A stretch of 64,000 nt of DNA. Origin: Okeanomitos corallinicola TIOX110. Lineage in GTDB: Bacteria; Cyanobacteriota; Cyanobacteriia; Cyanobacteriales; Nostocaceae. Under the pieces are notes generated by a model, which did not search any database, was not told the DNA's origin, and saw only the letters and a list, made by a program, of their open reading frames with translations. How positions within the stretch are numbered: the first letter of the stretch is position 1; every line of letters starts with the position of its first letter. The stretch is from positions 372,001 through 436,000 of the forward strand of contig NZ_CP150886.1 of assembly GCF_038050375.1 (NCBI RefSeq), written 5' to 3'. Below are positions 46,226 to 54,022 of this stretch, in pieces. The position numbers and the translations under genes were made by a program.

Positions 46226-47614
46226 TTAACTGACGACGTTTAAATTTTGACTGCCCTGGCGACTGTCCCAACGGTTATCAAGTAACCAGATACTACTACT
46301 AACTTTGGGTGTCATTAAAGGTAAATCTAGACCTTGTTGTAAACCCATGACTAGCAGTGTGAGAGTATCTACAAGTTTAGGATCAAAACGGATGGATTGT
46401 TGCTGTCTACATTCTTCTAAGGCTTGGGTAAAGATTTCTTCCCGGCTTTTACCAGATGAACTTTGCTGGTTGACTCGCCATTGAAAGTCTGCAATTAAGG
46501 CTAAGATTCTTGATTCTAGAGGGATTTCATCACCACTTAAACCTGCGGGTTCACCTGTACCATTCCACCATTCGGTTTGGTGGGTGATAATTTGGGCAAC
46601 TGCTCGTAATCTTGGCATTGTTCTCAGTGCTTGCGCTCCTGGAACTAGGGGACAGGTTAAAGGACAACTGGGGGCATCTTCTTGGTAGTGGGTAGATTGG
46701 GGTGAGAGTACACTGTCTGCTTTTTGCAGTGGATCTATGCGATGTAGTAGTGCTGCAAGACGCAATCTTTTAATTTGCCATGCGGGTAGATCTAACATTT
46801 GTCCGATGGTTTCAGATAGTGCGACAACTTCGGTGGCAGCCCTGGGATTGTTAATATCTGCTAAATCCATGATCTGCGCCATTCTCAGGAAGGCTTGGAC
46901 TTCGTTGGAAGCCAAGTTGCGATCTAGGGTTTGTTGTCCTTTGTTGGTGGTAAAATCTAGATTTTCTTGCCCTGTTTGCAGGTAGTTGACGACGCGAGTA
47001 ACTACTTGAGTGAGGTCTATGGCAGATTTGCGGATGGGGGAAATTGCTTGGGTGTGGGTTTTGAGTTTTGCGGCTAGTTCTGGGTTGTAGGTCTGGATAT
47101 GAGCGATCGCCAATTCTACGGTTTCTCTCACCAGTGCTGGTTCAAATGTCCAAAAACCATAAAATTTGCGCTCTACATCCGATCCAGGTAAACCACCAAC
47201 GATATAGTCAGCTTCTGATAATTCTTGACAAATTACCATAGCTGTGTATTCAGAAGATAAAATAATTAAATGCCATTCTTGGGCAACTGGATCATCTGTT
47301 TGCAAACCGACTAAATTGACATTAGATAGTTGACTGGTAGAATGTTCAGAGAAACCGGAATCAGCAGCAGCCATGATCGCAATTTCACTACTTTTTTGGG
47401 CAATGTCTGCGTACCTATTTGCTTCTTGTAAATACCATTTACCTTGTTGAAAGGCTGTAATTACTAAAGGTTTATCATCTGTTTCTAAAATTTGATCTTC
47501 TAAGGCGTGACATAGAGCAACTAAAGTATTTTTATAATACACCCCAAAGTTAATCGGTCTGGTACTTTGGCGATGGGCTGTTTCTAGTTTTTGCAGTATT
47601 GAACCTTGTAACAT
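46226..47614 (-). CDS. DICT sensory domain - HD domain protein
   Basis: 462 residues from the ATG at 47614. The N-terminal half (about 15-180, FGVYYKNTLVALCHALEDQ, PLVITAFQQGKWYLQEANRY) matches the DICT domain, associated with light or cyclic-nucleotide signalling proteins. The C-terminal part has an HD-type helix region (LRLAALLHRIDP, HQTEWWNGTGEPAGLSGDEIP, ILALIADF) like HD-GYP/HD domains but with degenerate metal ligands. A longer frame from 47692 would translate the GGGCATG microsatellite and is unlikely. Confidence 0.8.
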   Translation of the reverse strand: MLQGSILQKLETAHRQSTRPINFGVYYKNTLVALCHALEDQILETDDKPLVITAFQQGKWYLQEANRYADIAQKSSEIAIMAAADSGFSEHSTSQLSNVNLVGLQTDDPVAQEWHLIILSSEYTAMVICQELSEADYIVGGLPGSDVERKFYGFWTFEPALVRETVELAIAHIQTYNPELAAKLKTHTQAISPIRKSAIDLTQVVTRVVNYLQTGQENLDFTTNKGQQTLDRNLASNEVQAFLRMAQIMDLADINNPRAATEVVALSETIGQMLDLPAWQIKRLRLAALLHRIDPLQKADSVLSPQSTHYQEDAPSCPLTCPLVPGAQALRTMPRLRAVAQIITHQTEWWNGTGEPAGLSGDEIPLESRILALIADFQWRVNQQSSSGKSREEIFTQALEECRQQQSIRFDPKLVDTLTLLVMGLQQGLDLPLMTPKVSSSIWLLDNRWDSRQGSQNLNVVS

Positions 47615-47632
47615 AATGGGTAATGGGTAATG

Positions 47633-47674
47633 GGGCATGGGGCATGGGGCATGGGGCATGGGGCATGGGGCATG
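47633..47674. repeat. (GGGCATG)n heptamer microsatellite
   Basis: About six copies of GGGCATG immediately upstream of the DICT-HD start codon. The array sits in the probable leader and could change length by slippage. Frame on the coding strand reads PCPMPHA repeats, an artefact of the unit. Confidence 0.75.
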
Positions 47675-47724
47675 GTAAAATCTTTCACCCACTCACCCCC
47701 TCACCCACTTACCCCCTCACCCCC

Positions 47725-49317
47725 TCATTTAACACCTGCTAGTTCTTGCTTAGGTGTTTCAATCGGTGCGGTAAGTGCTGTTTCTAATTCAGCGCAACCC
47801 AATTTTTCCTCTAGGATGTTCATTACTTCCCTACCGAAGTCATTGGGGTTTTGTCGCCAAGCTTGTAAACAAACTTCCCCAAAAAATGAACCTAGTGGTT
47901 CAGGATTCCACAGTAGTTTTTTGGCTGTCCAAGGCATTAAACTCATAGGATTATACCCTGGTTTAAGAATACCTTCTTTAAAAGCATATTCTTCTAAGTG
48001 GGTATGGGGTTGGAGTCCAATAAAAAATATGGCTGGTTCAACTTTATCCGCACCAAAGATTTTTTCTAGTTCTCGGTGATAAGCGATGGTTTGACGGATG
48101 GTTTCTGAGCGCTCGTCAATGACGTTAAATGAGTAATTCACGGAAACCATGTCATTAAAACCGGCGGTTTTCAAATCTCGACAATTTTGTAAAACTGTCC
48201 GCAGGTTATAACCCATCCGCATTTTCCGTACTAATTCTTGTGAACCGCTGGTAATACCGATTTCAAAATAATTCATGCCGGTTTTAGCCATCAACTCACA
48301 CAGTTCTGGTGTTAAGTTATCTGCTCTAATATATGCTGCCCAGTTAATATCTGTCATGCCAGAATCTACTATTTTTTGCAATAGTTCGATGGCATCATCC
48401 ATATATTTACGGGCGGGGATAAATTGAGCATCGGTAAACCAGAAGTTCCGTACACCACGATTATATAGTTGGCGAATTTCTGCCACAACTTCATCGGCGG
48501 GATTAATGCGGACTTGTTTTCCTTCTACTACAGTATAAACACAGTAACAGCAGTTATGAGGACAACCGCGTTTAGTTTGCACTCCTATATAGAAATCTTT
48601 ATCTTGCAAGTAATAATTAATTTCTGGCCAGATGGTTTCTATATAGTCATAGTTACAGGCTGTTTTTTCTAGAGGTGTGGGTTGTTCGTGGATAAGGCGT
48701 TCTCTGGGTTGGTTTTCTCTGACTACATAACAACGTTCATCCCGAAATTCTGCACCACTCAAATATTTACTTAGTAGGGTTTCACCTTCACCGACAGAAA
48801 TAATTGTTCCTGTGGGTAAACTTTTTCCTAACTGTTCATAAAATACGCTGACAGCACCACCACCAACCACTGCACGGGCTTGGTTATGATATCTTTGGGC
48901 GCGTTTTAAACCCCGTTTGATTAATCCCAAGTTTCGCCATAGTTCTACATAGTAAGCGATGAAGATCCGCAAACCGCCCAATGCACCCCGTAATTTAATC
49001 AAGGGGTTTTTGGCATAGTAAAATTCAAAGGCATTTTGGAGGGGGTTTCCACCTCTTCCTCCCACTGGTGCATAGATTTGGATATCTCGCCAAGAAAAGA
49101 CTAGGAGTGTGGGTTTAAATTCATCAATACAACTATCTAAGGCGGTGGCGTAATCTAAAGGTGGAACTGTGCCTAAATCAAAGATTTTTTGTTCGATGTT
49201 AGGAAATTGTTTGTGGACATGATCCGATAGATAGACAACCCCAATGGGAAAGATGGGGTTACAGGGAAGGCGAACGTAAAGGATTCGATTTTCCGTCATG
49301 GTTGTTTCAACTGCCAT
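47725..49317 (-). CDS. B12-binding radical SAM protein of unknown substrate
   Basis: 530 residues. The N-terminal cobalamin-binding-like Rossmann domain (about 10-230, ILYVRLPCNPIFPIGVVYLS, VVGGGAVSVF) is followed by a radical SAM core with RGCPHNCCYC (CxxxCxxC) and downstream ITSGSQELVRKMRMGY. Such enzymes often methylate unactivated carbons. Its 5' end was copied into the tandem duplication to its right. No neighbouring pathway genes identify the substrate. Confidence 0.83.
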   Translation of the reverse strand: MAVETTMTENRILYVRLPCNPIFPIGVVYLSDHVHKQFPNIEQKIFDLGTVPPLDYATALDSCIDEFKPTLLVFSWRDIQIYAPVGGRGGNPLQNAFEFYYAKNPLIKLRGALGGLRIFIAYYVELWRNLGLIKRGLKRAQRYHNQARAVVGGGAVSVFYEQLGKSLPTGTIISVGEGETLLSKYLSGAEFRDERCYVVRENQPRERLIHEQPTPLEKTACNYDYIETIWPEINYYLQDKDFYIGVQTKRGCPHNCCYCVYTVVEGKQVRINPADEVVAEIRQLYNRGVRNFWFTDAQFIPARKYMDDAIELLQKIVDSGMTDINWAAYIRADNLTPELCELMAKTGMNYFEIGITSGSQELVRKMRMGYNLRTVLQNCRDLKTAGFNDMVSVNYSFNVIDERSETIRQTIAYHRELEKIFGADKVEPAIFFIGLQPHTHLEEYAFKEGILKPGYNPMSLMPWTAKKLLWNPEPLGSFFGEVCLQAWRQNPNDFGREVMNILEEKLGCAELETALTAPIETPKQELAGVK

Positions 49318-49655
49318 CTTGCCAATTTTGAGGGTATTTGTGAGCTTAATATTAATTTACCAATATTTAATTTTATTTTGGTGAGGGGATTTTTTTGTCT
49401 ATCGGCAATTTTACTTACTGCAAGGTAATGTAAATAAAAATTTGCTCTATCAATTGACGGGTATTTTGTAGTGACATGAAATACAACGAAATCAGCATAA
49501 ATTCAATAAATTTCCGTAAATATGCTAGACATCTTTGTCCTTTTCTCGTAAAATACGCTTAATGTCCTCATACTTAGGTGTTCAAGTTTTTACTGGGCTT
49601 TGCATCACCTTGTTGTGACTGACGTTATTTGCAAACTTTAAAAAAGGACAATGTA

Positions 49656-50264
49656 ATGAAATTATCTCAGATTCTGCCTTTGGTGGTTGGTGGCGCTGTG
49701 GCTGGTATGGTTCTTAGTGGTGCATCTCCAGCGCAAGCATTAAGCTATACTTTCAGTTTTAGTAATGTTGAAGGTACAGTTCCTGGTACTGTATCGGGTA
49801 CAATTGTATTGCCAGATGGTGATGGAACTTCTGCCGCTACCTCTGTACTGATTACATCTGCTCCTGGTGGATTAGGTTATGATCCTACAGGATTTGATTT
49901 TGTTAGTAACACTGTCGAAAACTTATTCGTTGTATCAGGTGGTAACATAGATGCTGCAAATAGTGCTTTCATCGGTTTCTTTAATGGGGGTACAGCACTT
50001 TCACTTAAAAATACTCTTGCTGACGGCTCTACATTCCTAGATGCTCTAAATGGATCAAATTTGGGTGCTACAGGTGTCAGAGATGCTTCTTCAGCAACAT
50101 TGACTTATGGCGCAGCATCAACCCCCGTACCTTTCGACACTCCCGCAGGTCAAGCTATGGCCACAGTCGGTTCTCTGTTTGCTCTAGGGTTGATGAGACA
50201 AGCTAAAAAGCGTTTAGCAGTAAAGAAACTTGTTGTTAATCCTATGGAAACTGTGGTTTCATAG
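49656..50264 (+). CDS. Secreted protein with PEP-CTERM-like C-terminal anchor, copy 1
   Basis: 202 residues from the ATG at 49656 (AAAGGA 7 bases upstream). Signal peptide ILPLVVGGAVAGMVLSGASPAQA; mature part beta-rich and low in charge. The C-terminal VPFDTPAGQAMATVGSLFAL then GLMRQAKKRL has the motif-hydrophobic-basic layout of PEP-CTERM-type sorting signals, in a cyanobacterial VPFD variant. Expected to be exported and processed at the membrane. Function unknown. Confidence 0.8.
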   Translation: MKLSQILPLVVGGAVAGMVLSGASPAQALSYTFSFSNVEGTVPGTVSGTIVLPDGDGTSAATSVLITSAPGGLGYDPTGFDFVSNTVENLFVVSGGNIDAANSAFIGFFNGGTALSLKNTLADGSTFLDALNGSNLGATGVRDASSATLTYGAASTPVPFDTPAGQAMATVGSLFALGLMRQAKKRLAVKKLVVNPMETVVS

Positions 50265-50909
50265 ATTGTCAGAAATGGCTAACGCCTCCCGTTAGGGATA
50301 CAGAATATCCAGGATTTGAGGATATTCAGGATGATTTGTTAGTGTGCGTTAGATGTTAAGAGTTTGACGCACTTTATTTTGTCAGAATCAGGATGTCCAG
50401 GATTTGAGGATTTACGGGATGGTTTAGTCGGTTGCTTTGGATATTAAAAATCTTGTTTTTTTGATGAATTTATCTAGTCTGACTTTTTATTTCCCCAACG
50501 GGATGTCCTGATTCAGACATTCGATTTTCCATCATGGTTGTTTCAACTGCCATCTTGCCAATTTTGAGGGTATTTGTGAGCTTAATATTAATTTACCAAT
50601 ATAGGAATAATATTTAATTTTATTTTGGTGAGGGGATTTTTTTGTTTATACGCAATTTTACTCACTGCAATGTAAATAAAAATTTGCTCTAAATTTACTC
50701 TATTAATTGACGGGTATTTTGTAGTGACATGAAATACAACGAAATCAGCAGAAATTCAATAAATTTCCGTAAATATGCTAGACATCTTTGTCCTTTTCTC
50801 GTAGAATACGCTTAATGTCCTCATACTTAGGTGTTGGAGTTATTACTGAGCTTTGCATCACCTTTTTTGTGACTGACGTTATTTGCAAACTTTAAAAAAG
50901 GACAACGTA
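50265..50909. other. Duplicated intergenic segment with dispersed repeats
   Basis: Contains a CTAACGCCTCCCGTTAG hairpin (about 50279-50295), GGATTTGAGGAT-type dispersed repeats at about 50311 and 50404, the duplication junction at about 50498-50520, and then the copied upstream region of the secreted-protein gene. No other gene. Confidence 0.6.
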
Positions 50910-51479
50910 ATGAAATTATCTCGGATTTTGCCTTTGGTGGTTGGTGGTGCTGTCGCTGGTATGGTGGTTAGTGCTGCATCTCCAGCGCAAGCTTTGGAGT
51001 TTAATTGGACAATTACTAATTTAACATTTGCTGATGGAAGTACCGGGAGTGGTACATTAACTTACGACGATGTACTTGGACAAATAACTGACGTTAACAT
51101 AAATATATCGAGTGTGCCACTTGGTAATATTTCTTTAGTTGCACCTCCTAGTAGTAACATTGCGTCAAGCTCAAGCTCAGTCTTGCAAATCTTCTCAACG
51201 GCAGGAACTTTTGAAGGTTTGCAATTGAACTTTTCTCCAGTTTTAAATACAGCAAACCCAGGAATTACTGCGGGATTTTATGGAAATACTGTTGCTGGTG
51301 TGAACTCTAGTTTGACAAGTGGTACTATCGCTTCTGCCGCTGTACCTTTCGACACTCCCGCAGGTCAAGCTATGGCCACAGTCGGTTCTCTGTTTGCTAT
51401 AGGATTGATGAGACAAGTTAAAAAGCGTTTAGCAGTAAAGAAACTTGTTGTTAATCCTATGGAAACTGTGGTTTCATAG
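50910..51479 (+). CDS. Secreted protein with PEP-CTERM-like C-terminal anchor, copy 2
   Basis: 189 residues from the ATG at 50910. Signal peptide (ILPLVVGGAVAGMVVSAASP) and the C-terminal VPFDTPAGQAMATVGSLFAI anchor are almost identical to copy 1, as is the last MRQVKKRLAVKKLVVNPMET. The mature core differs (EFNWTITNLTFADGSTGSGT). The upstream region and ribosome binding site match copy 1, so expression should be similar. The core has the sequence style of PEP-CTERM proteins of no known function. Confidence 0.8.
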   Translation: MKLSRILPLVVGGAVAGMVVSAASPAQALEFNWTITNLTFADGSTGSGTLTYDDVLGQITDVNINISSVPLGNISLVAPPSSNIASSSSSVLQIFSTAGTFEGLQLNFSPVLNTANPGITAGFYGNTVAGVNSSLTSGTIASAAVPFDTPAGQAMATVGSLFAIGLMRQVKKRLAVKKLVVNPMETVVS

Positions 51480-51698
51480 ATTGTCAGAAATGGCTAACGC
51501 CTCCCGTTAGGGATACAGAATATCCAGGATTTGAGGATATTCAGGATGATTTGTTAGTGTGCGTTAGATGTTAAGAGTTTGACGCACTTTATTTTGTCAG
51601 AATCAGGATGTCCAGGATTTGAGGATTTACGAGATGGTTTAGTCGGTTGCTTTGGATATTAAAAATCTTGTTTTTTTGATGAATTTATCTAGTCTGAC

Positions 51699-51878
51699 CA
51701 AAAGAATGGTATACAAGCCCCGTCCTTCTAGGACGGCTTTATGGTAAAATTTAGGTATAGTCGCCATAGGGCATTGGGAGACTCTAAACGGACATGGAGG
51801 GACGGTAAGACCACTTGTGGCGCATCCCAGCGAAGTGTCAAGGAATCCTCGCTCCTTTAGGACGAGGAGGTATGTCAA
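51699..51878 (+). mobile_element. 180-bp non-autonomous IS200/IS605-type element, copy 2
   Basis: Same length as, and almost identical to, 31484-31663, with the same left hairpin, tnpB-3'-like interior and right end ...GTATGTCAA. It follows CTGAC (51694-51698) exactly at the point where unit 2 of the tandem duplication stops matching unit 1. It has no ORF of its own; a read-through protein reading is not credible. Confidence 0.8.
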
Positions 51879-51975
51879 CTCCCAAAATCCTAACCTCACA
51901 ACAAATCAATCCTGTTAATCCTTTAATCCTCAAAATCCTGATTCTGACAAAAGCACAATAGAGAGTATTGGGGGG

Positions 51976-52004
51976 TTGACAAAAGATTTTAGATTTGTTA
52001 TTAT
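51976..52004 (+). promoter_or_regulatory. Strong sigma-70-type promoter
   Basis: TTGACA (51976-51981), 17-base spacer, TATTAT (51999-52004). It should start transcription near 52011, directly ahead of a hairpin-terminated short unit. Confidence 0.7.
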
Positions 52005-52010
52005 GAAAGC

Positions 52011-52085
52011 GATAAGGAAGAACTATCCTATAATAATACTTTAACTACAAGCTGGTAGTGGTTTGGCAGTGCTAAACCCTTACTT
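52011..52085 (+). ncRNA. Candidate small RNA related to the array at 6.1-6.8 kb
   Basis: Lies downstream of the promoter at 51976. It contains AAGGAAGAACTATCCTATAA, similar to the AGGAAGATGATTCATAAG block of unit D, and ends in GGTTTGGC/GCTAAACC (52060-52078), nearly the stem of unit A. The T-run after the stem is weak (CTTACTTAT). No ORF. Confidence 0.5.
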
Positions 52086-52335
52086 ATATAATCAATAATT
52101 AATAGTAGAGCAACAAACAAAAGATCGTTCATGTTTGAATTTTCGGCGATCGCTAATCTTGACGATCTCTCCGATAATGATGATTTTCGTGGATAAAACA
52201 CAACATAACTTTAGATAGAAATATGGCAGAAAATTTCAGTTGGTAGTGGCAGTTACAGTAACTGGGGATCATCAAATGTTAGTTTGACAGGTGTAATGTG
52301 AAATAAAATAGTGGCGTAAAAGCTCCTCAGCAGTT

Positions 52336-52770
52336 ATGGCTCAAATATTAGATTCTCTACCACCGGAGCAATCGGGGAAAATTCTCTGCTGCTACGTCAA
52401 TGCTACGAATAAGATACAGGTGGCTCGTATCTCCAATATTTCTAACTGGTACTTTGAAAGGGTGGTGTTTCCTGGACAACGACTGGTTTTTGAAGCTCCG
52501 AAAGTAGCTCAGATGGAGATTCATACGGGAATGATGGCTAGTGCGATTTTATCGGATACGATACCATGCGATCGCTTGGCAATTAGTGAACCTGATAGTA
52601 ATGGATGTCAGCAAGAGTCAGCGTCAGGCAGTAAACCTAGCAATACTGATGTAATGGTTTCGGCAGTTCATACACAAGTTGAAGATACCACAAAACCTTT
52701 ACAAAATATTACACCTAGCATGAGAATGAATCAGTCTCAGCCGGGGTTTTTATTAAATCTGGGAGCTTAA
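52336..52770 (+). CDS. DUF1830 family protein
   Basis: 144 residues. The N-terminal about 85 residues (KILCCYVNATNKIQVARISN, NWYFERVVFPGQRLVFEAPK) match the cyanobacterial DUF1830 family; the C-terminal about 55 residues are polar and probably disordered. No membrane segment. Function unknown. Separated from the upstream sRNA candidate by about 250 bp with no gene. Confidence 0.85.
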   Translation: MAQILDSLPPEQSGKILCCYVNATNKIQVARISNISNWYFERVVFPGQRLVFEAPKVAQMEIHTGMMASAILSDTIPCDRLAISEPDSNGCQQESASGSKPSNTDVMVSAVHTQVEDTTKPLQNITPSMRMNQSQPGFLLNLGA

Positions 52771-53203
52771 ATTCTGGGATTTTTTAACCTTTGTCAACGT
52801 TCAAAAATTGCTTGATTAGTATTTTCTGATTAAAAACAATGTTTGTAAATTTTCGGGTTGCTCAGTTCAGCAACCTTTTTTGTTTGATATTTGTGACAGA
52901 ATTTTAGTTTTAATCAATTTAATTTAGTTTAGCTATGTTTTACACAGTTAAAGCTGCATAAGTATTACCACGGACTTTAATATTGATAGATTTGAAATAT
53001 TCTAAGTAATATTCAGGTTGATATATTTTTTTTTAGGATTATCAAATAACAGAACAAAATATAGATATATCTAGTCTCAAGTATCAGCCGTCATTCCTCG
53101 ACTAAAAATAAATTTTAGCCTAGTATTGGAGTCTTGAAAAATGTATAATTCACTTGTGTTTACACCGGGAAGTGTCAAAAAAAATGGATAATTGGGAAAG
53201 AAA
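52771..53203. other. Intergenic region upstream of rsbQ-like gene
   Basis: About 430 AT-rich bases with no gene. A CTCAGTTCAGCAACC / GGTTGCTCAGTTC-like hairpin lies at about 52856-52880 followed by TTTTTTG, which could terminate the DUF1830 transcript. Confidence 0.4.
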
Positions 53204-54010
53204 ATGAATCAAGATATTATTACTCGTAATCATGTAAATATTTTGGGGCAAGGTAAACAACCCATGCTTTTTGCCCATGGATTTGGCTGCGATCAAAATA
53301 TGTGGCGTTTTATAACACCAGCTTTTGAGAAAGATTACAAAATTATTTTATTTGATTATGTAGGATCTGGAAAATCTGATCTTCAGTCCTATAGTGTAGA
53401 ACGTTATAGCCATTTGCATGGTTATGCTCAGGACATTCTGGAAATTTGTAGAGAATTAGATTTAAAGGATATAATTTTTGTGGGTCATTCTGTTAGTAGT
53501 ATGGTAGGTGTTTTAGCTTCTATTCAAACTCCTGAGATTTTTAGCCGCCTTATTTTTGTTGGGCCTTCACCTTGCTATATTAATCATCCACCTGATTACA
53601 TAGGAGGTTTTGAAAAACAAGATATTGAAGATATGCTAGATATCATGGATAAAAACTACATTGGCTGGGCAAATTTTTTAGCCCCTGTGGTGATGAAAAA
53701 TGAAGATAAACCAGAACTAACTCAAGAGTTAGAAGCTAGTTTTTGTTCTACAGATCCGATTATTGCAAAGGCTTTTGCTAAAACTACTTTCTTTTCTGAT
53801 AATCGGGGTGATTTACCACAGGTAACAATACCTTCGTTAATTTTACAATGTGCTGAGGATGCGATCGCTCCTACAGAAGTTGGATACTATTTAGCTAGTC
53901 ATCTATATAAAAGTACATTAAAACTGATGAATGCTACAGGTCACTGTCCACATTTAAGTCATCCACAAGAAACTATTGATTTGATCAGAAATTACTTGAC
54001 TTTTACTTAA
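53204..54010 (+). CDS. RsbQ/KAI2-type alpha/beta hydrolase
   Basis: 268 residues from the ATG at 53204. FAHGFGCDQNMWRF (oxyanion region), VGHSVSSMVG (nucleophile Ser in GHSxS), an Asp in CAEDAIAP and the catalytic His in ATGHCPHLSHP complete the triad. RsbQ-type hydrolases activate the PAS-containing phosphatase RsbP in Bacillus. Here the next gene, 12 bp downstream, is a PAS-GAF-GGDEF protein, so a small-molecule-to-PAS signalling pair is likely. A TTG frame start at 53192 is less likely than this ATG. Confidence 0.87.
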   Translation: MNQDIITRNHVNILGQGKQPMLFAHGFGCDQNMWRFITPAFEKDYKIILFDYVGSGKSDLQSYSVERYSHLHGYAQDILEICRELDLKDIIFVGHSVSSMVGVLASIQTPEIFSRLIFVGPSPCYINHPPDYIGGFEKQDIEDMLDIMDKNYIGWANFLAPVVMKNEDKPELTQELEASFCSTDPIIAKAFAKTTFFSDNRGDLPQVTIPSLILQCAEDAIAPTEVGYYLASHLYKSTLKLMNATGHCPHLSHPQETIDLIRNYLTFT

Positions 54011-54022
54011 TTGGTTTACAAA

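Larger units (their letters stand above)
49286..51690 (+). repeat. Tandem duplication of about 1.2 kb, two units
   Basis: Unit 1 (about 49286-50490) and unit 2 (about 50519-51698) share nearly identical 5' flanks, signal-peptide region, C-terminal coding region and 3' flanks. Unit 2 begins with a copy of the first codons of the radical SAM gene on the minus strand (50519-50560), so that gene's edge was included in the copied segment. The central coding parts (about 49741-50120 and 50995-51335) are clearly unalike at protein level. Confidence 0.85.

Noticed and set aside
51639-51899. Minus-strand ORF across mini-element 2, with a near-identical counterpart at 31445-31663
   Set aside because: The shared protein reading simply reflects the duplicated element; the tnpB-derived frame runs in the other direction and neither has an independent start signal.
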